From SCBR16-9 sp964537975 (GTDB lineage: Bacteria > Hydrogenedentota > Hydrogenedentia > Hydrogenedentales > SCBR16-9): 64,000 nucleotides of DNA. The notes beneath the pieces are model-generated. The model searched no databases and was not told where the DNA came from. It worked only from the letters and a program-made list of their open reading frames with translations. The DNA lies in NCBI GenBank assembly GCA_964537975.1, contig CAZIDP010000020.1, positions 1 through 64,000 of the forward strand, read 5' to 3'. Position numbers and translations under genes: made by a program. Below, in pieces: positions 27,969 to 37,800 of this stretch (its first letter is position 1; every line of letters begins with the position of its first letter).

Positions 27969-28004
27969 CCTACTAAAGTAGGGTTATGGAAATGCGTTTG
28001 TCAA
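27969..28004 (-). promoter_or_regulatory. promoter of the sensor kinase with overlapping operator-like dyad
   Basis: On the minus strand: TTGACA (28004-27999, perfect -35), an 18-base spacer, TACTTT (27980-27975). The inverted repeat CCTACT-AA-AGTAGG (27969-27982) covers the -10 box. A regulator binding it would block transcription directly. The regulator is not identified. Confidence 0.6.
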
Positions 28005-28080
28005 GCAGATGAGGAATTTATATGATATTGCCAAAATTATACTTGGTGCTAGTTAGCAAAATGAAGTAACAATTGGTTAT

Positions 28081-28767
28081 TCAACCTGGCGACATATCCA
28101 GCAATCCGGCATCTTTGAGGTGCCTGACATCACCCCAGGTATCGAGGCACCAACCAACAGGATCGTTTTCATGGCTGAAAATACTAATAGAAGTGTTACG
28201 AATCGCAAATGTGCGCGTGCATTCCATTTCAAGACCGATAACTTGCCGGAAAAAGAAATTCAACACGCCTCCATGTGTAACAACGGCAATATTCTGACCA
28301 GCATGTTCGACAGACTTCGTGTTAAAAAAGTCCATGAAACGTTGGCGAAATGCTGCACGCGTTTCACCTTCGGGAACAGTGTAGTGTTCTTTGTCCCAAT
28401 TTTCCGGTGCTTCCGGATATTGTGCTATGACTTCATTCCAGCTTAAACCTTCCGCAACACCAAAATGACGTTCACGCAAACGTGAATCGGTAATGACCTG
28501 CATTTTTGTACTCTTTGCCAAATACCTGGCGGTATCCCTGGCCCGCCCGAGATCGCTGGCATATAGATGATCGAACGCATTTTCAGAGAATCGGTCGGCC
28601 ATAGCGCGGCACTGTGCATGACCGTGTTCAGACAATACACCATCTTGCTGCCCTTGAATACGCAGTTGGACATTGCTGACGGTTTCTCCATGGCGTATCA
28701 GGTAAAACCAAGTTTTTGTATGTTGTGCGTCACAATGTGTATTTGTCGGAGCTTTTACATCGTTCAT
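28081..28767 (-). CDS. histidine phosphatase (phosphoglycerate mutase-like)
   Basis: Phosphatase of the histidine branch, 228 residues, cytoplasmic. Catalytic motifs: LIRHGETVSN with the phosphorylated His and Arg, YASDLGRARDTARYLA, the acid in HFGVAEGLSWNEV, and VVTHGGVLNFFF with the second His. Such proteins (CobC, GpmB, PhoE-like) hydrolyse a wide range of phosphomonoesters, so the substrate cannot be named. No clear Shine-Dalgarno is seen before the ATG. It stands alone between the sensor kinase promoter and the VTC operon. Confidence 0.85.
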   Translation of the reverse strand: MNDVKAPTNTHCDAQHTKTWFYLIRHGETVSNVQLRIQGQQDGVLSEHGHAQCRAMADRFSENAFDHLYASDLGRARDTARYLAKSTKMQVITDSRLRERHFGVAEGLSWNEVIAQYPEAPENWDKEHYTVPEGETRAAFRQRFMDFFNTKSVEHAGQNIAVVTHGGVLNFFFRQVIGLEMECTRTFAIRNTSISIFSHENDPVGWCLDTWGDVRHLKDAGLLDMSPG

Positions 28768-28967
28768 GAGAAATCACTTACTTTATAATGGGTTTATTTC
28801 GGTTGGATAACTACCAGAAATTGCATGCTGAAAATGATTACCTGAATCGAATAATTCAGGTAAACTTGCAACAACGAAATCTGAGAATTTTGGATACTGT
28901 TCAGCGTGTTCTAATTGCTATTTCAGATGCGAGAAGGTTTATCGGTGTATGATATAAAAAAACGTAC

Positions 28968-30149
28968 TCATGAACCAAACCAGCCACGGATATTCTCAAA
29001 GAATGGCTTTGGCTGTGTACGCACCAGCACCGATTGACCGGGGGTGAATTTGTCGGGTGGCAGATCACCGACCAGCACCGGTCGACCCCAGGGAGTAGCT
29101 GCTATATTCTGGATCAGTTGCAGCGGATATTCTTCCATACGAGGGCTGATGTTTAATATTCGCGCCAAGGTAATATCTTCCGGATTGGACCTGGTGAATA
29201 TTTCTACTTGTTCTCCAACCTCAAGCTCCAGGGTCCTGTCTTCTCTGACAAAAGCAACAACCCGTGCCCCTTCAGGGTCCGCGATGTGGAGAATAGGTAC
29301 ACCAGCCAGCACAGTAGAACCTGGTCGATAATCAATCCGCGCCACACTGCCTTTTATAGGTGAGCGTAAAACAAGATATTGAAGCTTCTCGCTAATCTGA
29401 TTTACCAGATTTTCCTGCATCTGAATACCCAACGCCAAGGACTCCAAAGCAGGAGAGAATCCAACCTCGGTTTCCCCTGTTTCGTATTCATCCAAACGTT
29501 TACGGATACTGTCTATACGCGTATTCGCCTCAAGCATAGCAGTCTCATGTTCACGAATCTGAGTCCGCAATGATTCTACTGTCAGCTGCGTTTGTTCAAG
29601 TGTATATGGGTCCAGTATGCCGTGATTTACCTGTTCTTTCTCCTGCTGCATTTGGATTTCCAGGCGAGTAAGGTCGACTTTGTCCCGCTCCTGTTGCACC
29701 ACGCGGTCCAGATAAGCGAGACGCGCCCCTTCCAAATCCATCAGAAAGCGTCGACGCTCAGTTTCCTGGTCCAGTCCAAAGATTCGTGCATCTGTACGTG
29801 CTGCTTCCAACTCTGCCCGCAACCGCTGCAAGGCGACCTCTGATGTCAGCAGTTCTGCCCGCACCAGGGTATCATCCATGAGAGCCAAAACTTGACCCTC
29901 TTCTACTTTCTCGAAGAGGTCGATACTCACACCGCGCACAATGCCATCATTCAATGGGGCAACGCCAACTTCGTACACATCAACAATACCTTCGATTAGA
30001 CCGACCTGTTCGTATTGTCGGCCCAGTAAAACAATAACTACCGCTGTGGTCAGCAGCCAGACGGTCAAGGGTAATGCCCGGAGTCGCCACAGACGAAAGC
30101 GCCGGCGGAACGGCATATGAATCACCTTGTCGTGTACTGACTCCCCCAT
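28968..30149 (-). CDS. HlyD-family membrane fusion protein
   Basis: Periplasmic adaptor of 393 residues, anchored by one helix at about 28-46 (ALPLTVWLLTTAVVIVLLG). Then a biotinyl/lipoyl-like half motif (NDGIVRGVSIDLFEKVEEGQ), a long coiled coil (residues about 100-240), the second half (YLVLRSPIKGSVARIDYRPG) and beta-barrel domains (VVAFVREDRTLELEVGEQV). Such proteins normally bridge an inner-membrane transporter and an outer-membrane channel, but none is beside it. Its ATG shares a base with the DUF4956 stop (TAATG), so it belongs to the VTC/DUF4956 operon. Partner and cargo are unknown. Confidence 0.88.
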   Translation of the reverse strand: MGESVHDKVIHMPFRRRFRLWRLRALPLTVWLLTTAVVIVLLGRQYEQVGLIEGIVDVYEVGVAPLNDGIVRGVSIDLFEKVEEGQVLALMDDTLVRAELLTSEVALQRLRAELEAARTDARIFGLDQETERRRFLMDLEGARLAYLDRVVQQERDKVDLTRLEIQMQQEKEQVNHGILDPYTLEQTQLTVESLRTQIREHETAMLEANTRIDSIRKRLDEYETGETEVGFSPALESLALGIQMQENLVNQISEKLQYLVLRSPIKGSVARIDYRPGSTVLAGVPILHIADPEGARVVAFVREDRTLELEVGEQVEIFTRSNPEDITLARILNISPRMEEYPLQLIQNIAATPWGRPVLVGDLPPDKFTPGQSVLVRTQPKPFFENIRGWFGS

Positions 30150-30856
30150 TAAACTTCAGCCTCCTCTTCTTGTAGTACAAAGGTGACATTGGAAACACCC
30201 ACCAGACCACGTAACTCTTCGACCAACAACTCGGCCTGGCCTGGATCGCGCATTACCAGTCGATAGGCCACCTCACCTTCACCTTCTTCATGAAATCTTT
30301 GCGAAACAAGTTGGGTACTGCGGCAATGTCGTCGTAATATGTCTTGCCAGGATTCCCGACGCAACTTTTTCATTTCCCAGTGAAACCGAACAAATCCATC
30401 GCCGGTTCGTCTGCTGCCAAATTGTGACCAGTGCAAATACAACACTAACGTGCAGAAAACCAGTGTACCGATGATTGCAATAGCGTAATTCCGCGTTCCG
30501 CAGGCCATGCTGTTTATGAGCGCAAAAAAGATGAATGCGGTATCTCTGGTATCCTTGAGGATGTTTCGAAAACGTATAACACTCAAGGCACCAACCAGCC
30601 CGAAGGCAATGGCAATGTTGTTGCCAATGACCATGAGTCCAATAGCAAGGATTATGGTCAATAAAATGATAGATTGTACAAAAGAGCGCGAGTAAGAAAG
30701 TCCTTGATGGGTATAGATGTACACCCAGGCTGCGAGTTGACTCAATACAAATGCAAGAAGAAGACTCAGGAGAACTTCTTCAAAGGTGATGTGGTCCGGG
30801 CGCACCATACCAAATCGCAAACCGTCAAATGATACATTCATAAGGTCGATATCCAT
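30149..30856 (-). CDS. DUF4956 integral membrane protein
   Basis: Membrane protein of 235 residues of the DUF4956 family. Four hydrophobic helices are visible in residues 25-150 (ITFEEVLLSLLLAFVLSQL, IILLTIILAIGLMVIG, NNIAIAFGLVGALSVIRF, ALINSMACGTRNYAIAIIG), with the conserved GALSVIRFRNILKDTRDTA loop after helix 3. The C-terminal 80 residues are soluble. DUF4956 genes are frequently found next to VTC-domain genes, as here, where the reading frames overlap by 19 bases. Function is unknown; a role with polyphosphate or a VTC product is only a guess. An internal ATG at 30841 could also serve as start. Confidence 0.85.
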   Translation of the reverse strand: MDIDLMNVSFDGLRFGMVRPDHITFEEVLLSLLLAFVLSQLAAWVYIYTHQGLSYSRSFVQSIILLTIILAIGLMVIGNNIAIAFGLVGALSVIRFRNILKDTRDTAFIFFALINSMACGTRNYAIAIIGTLVFCTLVLYLHWSQFGSRRTGDGFVRFHWEMKKLRRESWQDILRRHCRSTQLVSQRFHEEGEGEVAYRLVMRDPGQAELLVEELRGLVGVSNVTFVLQEEEAEV

Positions 30857-31626
30857 TTCGGACTACGCAAATCAATCCCCTCATTTTTTAGCATTCTAAC
30901 ACACTCCACGTATTTGGCGCAGGAAGAACGGTTTAATTCAAAACGTTGAATCAAACGTCGCACCCATTGAGGTAACGCATTGTTGAACTTGATTTCAAAC
31001 ATGACATCAAAGGCATCGACATCTTTATATCGTCTAGGGTTATAATTCCAGATATCTTCTGAATAAGCTGCAACGGGATAAGTAGAAAGACAACGGTCCA
31101 AAGAAATGCGTACTGGTTCTTCCAAGGCACTCATATAGGCTTCACGCATATAGCGAACCATACAGCGCGGAATTGCACCTATCGATTCCTGATATGTTCG
31201 GAAATTATACAATTTTTGCAATTCACCGGGGGCATTACTCAGTAAAGCTGCTTCACAATACCCTTCTCTGCACAGTATGCGAGGCAAGTATGATCTTTTA
31301 ATACCTACCCGTTCTTTCTTTATGACCTTATCAATGCGGCGTTTTAGTTCCAGGAAAACAGGTACATCGGGCCCTTCGCCATAACTACGCACCCGTAACT
31401 TGAATCGGTTCTTCTCGCCAAATTCCGAGCTTTCAGACAAAATTAAATCCGGGCTATCGAGATAGAGACTCAATATGGGATAGGAACACCCTGTTCGGAC
31501 ATGGGGATCAGAGGAAACATAGGGCATCATGGTTGTTACCAAAGCCTGTGCTTCCAATTCATGAAGATAGTATTTGGCCTCAATGCGTTGAAAAACTTCT
31601 CCACGATTTGCGGCACCAAAAAGCAT
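30838..31626 (-). CDS. VTC-domain protein (polyphosphate polymerase-like)
   Basis: Protein of 262 residues from the VTC family, whose yeast members make polyphosphate from ATP inside a beta-barrel tunnel. Visible family features: RIEAKYYLHELEA at the start, YPILSLYLDSPDL, the basic patch KNRFKLRVRSYG, FLELKRRIDKVIKKER and the later VRYMREAYMS and FEIKFNNALPQWV. These supply the Arg/Lys/Glu residues expected to bind phosphate and metal. No membrane segment or signal, so probably cytoplasmic. GGGAG lies about 9 bases before the start; a good promoter is at 31692-31721. First gene of a three-gene overlapping operon with DUF4956 and HlyD. Polymerase activity is inferred from the family only. Confidence 0.85.
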   Translation of the reverse strand: MLFGAANRGEVFQRIEAKYYLHELEAQALVTTMMPYVSSDPHVRTGCSYPILSLYLDSPDLILSESSEFGEKNRFKLRVRSYGEGPDVPVFLELKRRIDKVIKKERVGIKRSYLPRILCREGYCEAALLSNAPGELQKLYNFRTYQESIGAIPRCMVRYMREAYMSALEEPVRISLDRCLSTYPVAAYSEDIWNYNPRRYKDVDAFDVMFEIKFNNALPQWVRRLIQRFELNRSSCAKYVECVRMLKNEGIDLRSPKWISTL

Positions 31627-31691
31627 GGGCTACTGCTCCCTCAAGTTCTGGCATGGGAATAAAAACAGGGGTTTCGAACGAAAATCCTAAC

Positions 31692-31721
31692 ATTATAATA
31701 ACAAAAAATCCAAACTGTTAA
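31692..31721 (-). promoter_or_regulatory. promoter of the VTC operon
   Basis: On the minus strand: TTAACA (31721-31716), 18-base spacer, TATAAT (31697-31692, consensus -10), 66 bases before the VTC start. The consensus -10 makes this one of the better promoters in the window. Confidence 0.6.
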
Positions 31722-31969
31722 AATCTTAACCTAATTATAACGTAAACAGATATTATTTGTTTGATTATTTAATACAAATTTCAATTATTCTGGAGAACAA
31801 TATCATCATTTACACGCAAAATTACTTTTTTCTTAAATCTGATATCGGGTATGCTTATGTTGTATGAAAATTAAAGATTAATGGGGGAATTGAAGATTCT
31901 ATTCTACAGCTTCAAATCACTCAATACTAATATTAATGTTATTATTACACCTACCCAGGAGAATATATT
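31722..31969. other. AT-rich divergent intergenic region
   Basis: Completes the 343-base gap between the divergent VTC operon and the carbohydrate operon. Very AT-rich with no open frame. It holds the 16-base sequence ATCGGGTATGCTTATG (31844-31859) that also occurs before the sulfatase at 7026-7041; here it lies 111 bases before the GH99-like start and contains the possible -10 TATGCT, but no matching -35 is seen. Confidence 0.4.
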
Positions 31970-33103
31970 GTGAAAGACAATATAACCATTGCGACCTACT
32001 ATTTTCCCAACTACCACCCCGACCTGCGAAATGCCAAACAGCACGGCACAGGATGGACAGAATGGGAACTGGTCAAACGAGCAGAACCACGATATCCGGG
32101 ACACAACCAACCACGTGTGCCAACTTGGGGGTATACTGATGAATCTGACCCAAAAATTATGGAGATGAAAATCAATACTGCCGCGGATCACGGCATTGAT
32201 GTCTTTATTTACGACTGGTATTGGTACAACGACGGCCCTTTCCTGGAACGTGGTTTGGAAGAAGGATTTATGAAAGCACCCAATTCCGAGCGCATGCAAT
32301 TCGGTATTATGTGGGCGAATCATGACTGGATAAATATACATCCAGCAAAACTATATACGACACCACAAGTTTTGTACCCGGGCTCCATCACGCCAGAAAC
32401 TTTCGATGTGATGACTGATCACATCATCAATCACTATTTTTCACACCCCAGTTATTGGAAAATTGCAGGTTGCCCCTATTTTTCGGTGTATGAACTGTTT
32501 CGCATGGTAGAAGGGTTTGGTGGGCTTGAAAAGACCAGAGTCGCTTTGGAAATTTTCAGAGAGAAGACCAAGGCGGCTGGCTTCCCTGATCTTCATTTGA
32601 ATGGTGTCACTTGGGGTATACAATTGTTACCGGGTGAGCAGGCCGTTTCCAATCCGGCAGAATTGGTGTCCTATCTCAATTTTCAAAGTGTAACCTCTTA
32701 TGTGTGGATACACCAGATAGCATTAGACCAATTTCCAGAAACACCCTATAACGAAGTCATGGAAAAAGCCCGTGAAGTCTGGCAAAAAGGATGTACCGAG
32801 TTTCCAGTACCCTATCATCCCAATGTCACCGTAGGCTGGGATGCCTCTCCCCGAACCGTACAATCGGATGAGTATCTTAATGCTGGATATCCCTTTATGC
32901 CATCTCTCGGGAACAATACCCCCGAGAACTTTAAAAAGGCACTTGACTCCGTTCGATCCTTTATTCTGGATCGTCCGGAAGAAGAACGTATTTTCAGCAT
33001 CAATGCCTGGAATGAATGGACCGAAGGAAGCTATCTTGAACCAGATACCGTGAATGGATATGCCTATCTGGAGGCTATTCGCGATACTTTCACAAGAAAA
33101 TAG
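31970..33103 (+). CDS. GH99-like (WbsX-type) protein
   Basis: 377-residue protein of the GH99-like/WbsX family, consisting of the barrel domain alone. Key segments: ATYYFPNYHPD, GTGWTEWELVKRAEPRYPGH, DVFIYDWYWYNDGPF, IMWANHDWINIHP and the signature SINAWNEWTEGSYLEPD near the C-terminus, which carries the predicted catalytic-site glutamates. No signal peptide, unlike its relative at 253-2097, so it may be cytoplasmic. It begins with GTG, supported by CAGGAGA 6 bases upstream. First gene of a probable three-gene operon with the DUF4038-type gene (62 bases on) and a large lipoprotein. Often annotated as glycosyltransferase; hydrolase-like structure makes a glycosidase equally likely. Confidence 0.85.
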   Translation: MKDNITIATYYFPNYHPDLRNAKQHGTGWTEWELVKRAEPRYPGHNQPRVPTWGYTDESDPKIMEMKINTAADHGIDVFIYDWYWYNDGPFLERGLEEGFMKAPNSERMQFGIMWANHDWINIHPAKLYTTPQVLYPGSITPETFDVMTDHIINHYFSHPSYWKIAGCPYFSVYELFRMVEGFGGLEKTRVALEIFREKTKAAGFPDLHLNGVTWGIQLLPGEQAVSNPAELVSYLNFQSVTSYVWIHQIALDQFPETPYNEVMEKAREVWQKGCTEFPVPYHPNVTVGWDASPRTVQSDEYLNAGYPFMPSLGNNTPENFKKALDSVRSFILDRPEEERIFSINAWNEWTEGSYLEPDTVNGYAYLEAIRDTFTRK

Positions 33104-33165
33104 TAGAACTGATTTTCACTTAAAGGTGATTTCGGTTTTATTAAAAAAAGGAAGGAGTTGCACGA

Positions 33166-34794
33166 ATGATTCTGGGCATTTCAGGGTGTTTGATATACTT
33201 CATGAGTGCCATGAGTGCTTCTGCGCCATTACAATGTGTGCAATATTGCATTCTGGAATTTGAGCTGGAAGCTGACACGGTTATTGAATCACCACTCGAC
33301 GTAGAACTAACAGGGATGTTTTCTGCTACTGGAGACATCACGGTACAAATTGCCGGATTCTGGGACGGGGGTAGAAGCTGGAAATTACGTTTTAAACCGT
33401 TGGTGGCTGGCGAATGGCATTATACAATCCAGGCTTCACATCCATCCTTGCATGAAAAATCGGGAACCATCCAGGTTGCACAGGCCCAGGGTAGCTCTCT
33501 ACTGGAAAAGCATGGAGGTATCCTCCAGGTATCTGAAAATAGAAGACACCTCACCTATAGTGATGGTACTCCCTTCTTTTGGCTGGGTGATACCTGGTGG
33601 TTTGCTCCCAGTGAGTATGTGCCTTTGGAAGGCTCAACCCATCCGGACATTGAGTCTGCATTCAAGCACATGACCGCACGCAGGAAAGCACAGGGCTATT
33701 CCATCATACACATGGCATTTCTCGGCCCAAACAGCCACGGCGTGAACAGCTTTCAGGGAGGAGAGATTGATCCGAAATATTGGCAGATCATCGATCAGTA
33801 TATGGATTATACCAATGCGGAAGGACTGATACCGGTGGTGGGGTTGGCGTTTCACTCCGGACTGGATTGGCTGAACCTCGAACAATGGAAGCAAATTTGG
33901 CGTTATTTCATTGCCCGATATGGCGCCCATGATGTCTCCTGGCTGGTTTGTGGTGAGTACAATCAACACAATGTACCAGAACGCGTTGAAAAGGCAATGG
34001 CATTGGGTGCATTCATCAAAAAAACAGACCCCTATCAGCGGGCAATGACTATACATCCCTGGTGGTATCGTGGTGAAGAACGGCAGGCTTGGGATGCGCC
34101 CTGGTACGATTTTGTCATGTTGCAAGGCGCGCATGAGGCTGATGTTCCAGCGGCAAACCTGTATTGGGATGTCTGGTTCGGTAAAGACACTGGTGAGAAG
34201 CATCCGATACCTGTTCTTGAAGGAGAAGCACGGTATGAGGGTATTCGAAATATTAACGAGAACGATGTCCGGGCAACTGCCTACAGGGCAATTCAGGCTG
34301 GGTCCTTCGGCTTTACCTATGGCAGCCATGGTTTATGGTATCCGACGCAAGATGAAAATGACGAAACATTTAAGGAGTGGGGTGATCCCATACCTTGGTG
34401 GGAAGCACTCGAACGTCCCGGTGGAGCGCAAATGAAACACTTGCGTTCTTATTATGAGATGTTGCCCTGGTGGAATCTGGAGCCTTTGCCGAATGGGATT
34501 CAAACAGTAAATGAGCAAACGACATTCACCGAAAACCAGCGCGTATTGGTAAAGGCGCATGTGCCTGAAGTTTATTCAATATATTTCCCGGCCCATCACG
34601 ACACCGGTATTGAATTGTACTTAGCGGAGATACCGAGCGAAAGCTCTTATCAAGGACATTGGTATAATCCGCGAACAGGTGAGAAAACATCCTTGCCGGA
34701 AACACTAAGTACACACAACAACACATTATCGTTGCCAGCACCTCCTGACACCCAGGATTGGTTGCTGGCATTATTTATCGAAGTTAAAAAATGA
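33166..34794 (+). CDS. DUF5060/DUF4038-type putative glycoside hydrolase
   Basis: Putative exported glycosidase of 542 residues. A short signal (MILGISGCLIYFMSAMSASA) is followed by an Ig-like DUF5060-type domain (residues 30-110, ELTGMFSATGDITVQIAGF, WKLRFKPLVAGEWHYTI), then a TIM-barrel of the DUF4038/apiosidase-like kind (about 125-450: GTPFFWLGDTWWFA, VVGLAFHSGLDWL, VSWLVCGEYNQHN, GEARYEG, YGSHGLW) and a small C-terminal beta domain (VYSIYFPAHHDTGIELYL), the usual collagen-binding-2-like partner. Likely catalytic acids are the Glu of CGEYN and of EGEARYEG. GGAAGGAG lies about 8 bases before the ATG. Second gene of the carbohydrate operon. Related GH140 enzymes cut apiose links, but the substrate here is unknown. 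Confidence 0.8.
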   Translation: MILGISGCLIYFMSAMSASAPLQCVQYCILEFELEADTVIESPLDVELTGMFSATGDITVQIAGFWDGGRSWKLRFKPLVAGEWHYTIQASHPSLHEKSGTIQVAQAQGSSLLEKHGGILQVSENRRHLTYSDGTPFFWLGDTWWFAPSEYVPLEGSTHPDIESAFKHMTARRKAQGYSIIHMAFLGPNSHGVNSFQGGEIDPKYWQIIDQYMDYTNAEGLIPVVGLAFHSGLDWLNLEQWKQIWRYFIARYGAHDVSWLVCGEYNQHNVPERVEKAMALGAFIKKTDPYQRAMTIHPWWYRGEERQAWDAPWYDFVMLQGAHEADVPAANLYWDVWFGKDTGEKHPIPVLEGEARYEGIRNINENDVRATAYRAIQAGSFGFTYGSHGLWYPTQDENDETFKEWGDPIPWWEALERPGGAQMKHLRSYYEMLPWWNLEPLPNGIQTVNEQTTFTENQRVLVKAHVPEVYSIYFPAHHDTGIELYLAEIPSESSYQGHWYNPRTGEKTSLPETLSTHNNTLSLPAPPDTQDWLLALFIEVKK

Positions 34795-34858
34795 CATAGC
34801 CGCTGCAATCTATTTCCACTGATTATTTTGCGTGCGTTTAACAGGGAAGAACAAGAAC

Positions 34859-37800
34859 ATGAATTTACATCTGTGTAAAAAAATATTAAAAACCTGGTTG
34901 TGTTGTTGTTGCTTGATATTCCTGGCAGGCTGTAACAATGAAATGGTCCAAAATGATATTGCATCATCACTTGCTCATGACTACTCACATGACCGTGAAA
35001 ATATCGACGCTATGCGCTGGTTTACCGCCTATGACTTTGCGGACCGCATTCAGGACGCTGATCGCATCAATGCACGGCACGCAGTCGCGCAAACAAACTC
35101 TGCGAACAATACACCTCGCAGTGCCATTTTCCAACACCCCGACCTGCCAGATGAGCCGATTTCAACACTTCAGTTTCAACAGATTGAATTACCTGTTCCG
35201 GAACATGGTGAACACCTGTTGTTTCATGGCTATATCGCAATCAGTGATCACATTAACCTGGCTGAAATGCAACCATTTGACGGTTGCCGATTCATTATCA
35301 CCTTAAATGAGGAAATCATTTTCGATGAGGTGCATACAGATCAAGTCTGGCGTGAGTGGTATTTTGAACTGGATGACTACGCTGGACAAGCCATTGACAT
35401 CCGTTTTGCTGTTGACCCCCGAGAGAACAATGTAGCGGATTGGGCATTATGGGGTAGACCGCGTATATTGATTGAAGGAAGGGAGGCCTCAATGCGTTCT
35501 GGGCCGCAAATCGAGCTGTTAAAAACAGATAATCTGATGACCACTCCCATGCAAGAACGGGTTCTGGAACAACACCTGATGCCGTATGGCAGCCTGACCG
35601 TAGCGTTGATGGATCGTCATCTGGACATGCCTGCCTTGTTGCGTGATTCAGCAGATGCGGCAGGCCCAGCACCGGTTCCCCTGCCACCACGGCTGGTTGT
35701 TGGAGAAGGCCCCTCACCTCAAAATCACACGCTTATTCGTGTATTGAATCACCACCATATCGCCGAGTATCAATTTCTGGCTTACTCACCAGAGGTGCGT
35801 GGTGGTGTTCAGGTACATGCAATTTCATTACCAAATAGAGTGCAGGGAATATTAGCAGCACCACTTCTGGATGCTGACACCCGGGAAATACGCATCTTTG
35901 ATACCAAGGGTATCCCAATTCGCCATTTTACACCAGAAGATATGGTGTTGCCTCCGTATGAAATCGTGGTGGGTCAATTCCTGGATGATGTATCTGAAGA
36001 CATCATTGTGCTGGCCTCCCGGCATGTGCCACCAAATGCAGTCCATACGCAACTTCACTTTTACACCTCAGAGGGTGTGTTGCTCAAGACTGAAGCGGTA
36101 AACATTCCCGAACCAACACCTACATCCACACAGTTGCGCCTTGGAAAAAGCTCAGGTGAAGTAAATGATACCTACCAAGTACAATTTCTATCGGACCTCC
36201 CATCCGTTCCAAGTCTGGAGGACCCGTATTATGTTGGAGAACGCTGGCATGACAACGCTTTCGATAAAGTTTCTCCTTGGGTAACCAAAGAAGACGAGGC
36301 TCGTTCCCTGGTGACAGTCTGGAGCTCGGCACCATCTGGTAATGATTCCATACTGGATTTGGGGGCACGTGAAAATCGTTTTTATTATCAGTACCATCAT
36401 TGGGAGCAGCATCCGGAAGAGATTCCTGAAGATGGTGAACACATCAAGTATTCCTTGTTTGCACATATCCGTACGGATATTTCGTCGCCGGGCTGGAGTA
36501 CCGCAGGATTGGAACGTGATGTGGATGAAAGCACGACCTGGGTTAATGATGATTTCCTGGCTGCTGCCAGGGAGCGCGTTGGCCGATACCACGCAGACCC
36601 GCCAACGTTCTGGGAACTGTGTTTTACCCATCGGCAAGGCTACGGCGGGTTTGATCCCTGGGCTGCATATGTAGACCCTGAAACCGGTATGCACCGATAT
36701 AGCATGTTGACCAGGAATAACAATCCGGCAACTTACCATGAATTTGATTTCTCCCATTTTCATGCAAGTACCTACGCTTTTGAAATTCCAGAACTGGAAA
36801 ATCTTTATATATTGCCACTTCGTGCGTATTTAAGGGAGCTGGCGAATGTTTTTAAAGAAAACCCCGAGCACATCGTCGTGGTGGAACCCAATCATGAGCA
36901 TGAAATTGCCGTGGACGCGGAAGGTACCAACGGCGACTACAATCCAAGAATGATCAGCGGATTTTTTGATTACCTTCGGCACCAATATGGTCTAGAAGCA
37001 GATCAATTAGCAGAAAGACTGGGATATACATCGGGTGATTTTTTTGACGCACCTCGAAACTGGGAGCGTGGTGATTGGGATGCATACAATGAACAGAACC
37101 TGTTTTACAATGAATGGATAGCCTATCAGCGGTATGTTGTCAATCGTCGTCTGGCACAGACATTTCGTGAGGCACTATTGGCAGGCTTCCCGCCTGAGTT
37201 GATCAAGTCACACCAGATTCCTGACACCTATGCGATAGGGAATCTGGATGCATTCAGCACGGTCATCTCGCGATATACACCGATTGACTATGCCAAAAAT
37301 GTCGGCGTTGGATATGGATTCACCCGTTATTCTGTCTGGTATGAAGACCGCCACAACGTCATGCAGGGTGCACATTCCTCAGGATTTGATCAGGTTGTGC
37401 TGGGTGAATACCAGGCCCTACATCCCGATAATGATGTAGCCTACAACCAGTTACGGTATATTTTTGATCATGGTGGATACGCTGTACATTGCATGACCTG
37501 GCCAGAGAGTTATGACAATGGATTCAATGCGTCTATGGAACATGCACTTCGGCGTTTGGTGGTGGAGGACCCCAGAAATCCCAATCAGACCGGTGGTGTT
37601 GGCCAAATCAAGCCTTTTATATCTGATACAGACCGTTACAACATCGCCCAGATAGGAACCGGACATCATCACACGGGATTGTTGAAGAGCTTAAATGCTG
37701 ACGGCACCTGGGAAGGTTCTGTATACGTGGTTCCGTTTCATGCCCACGTTGCCATCTCAACCATTGCAATGCATGAAACCGATCCGAATGCTTATATGAG

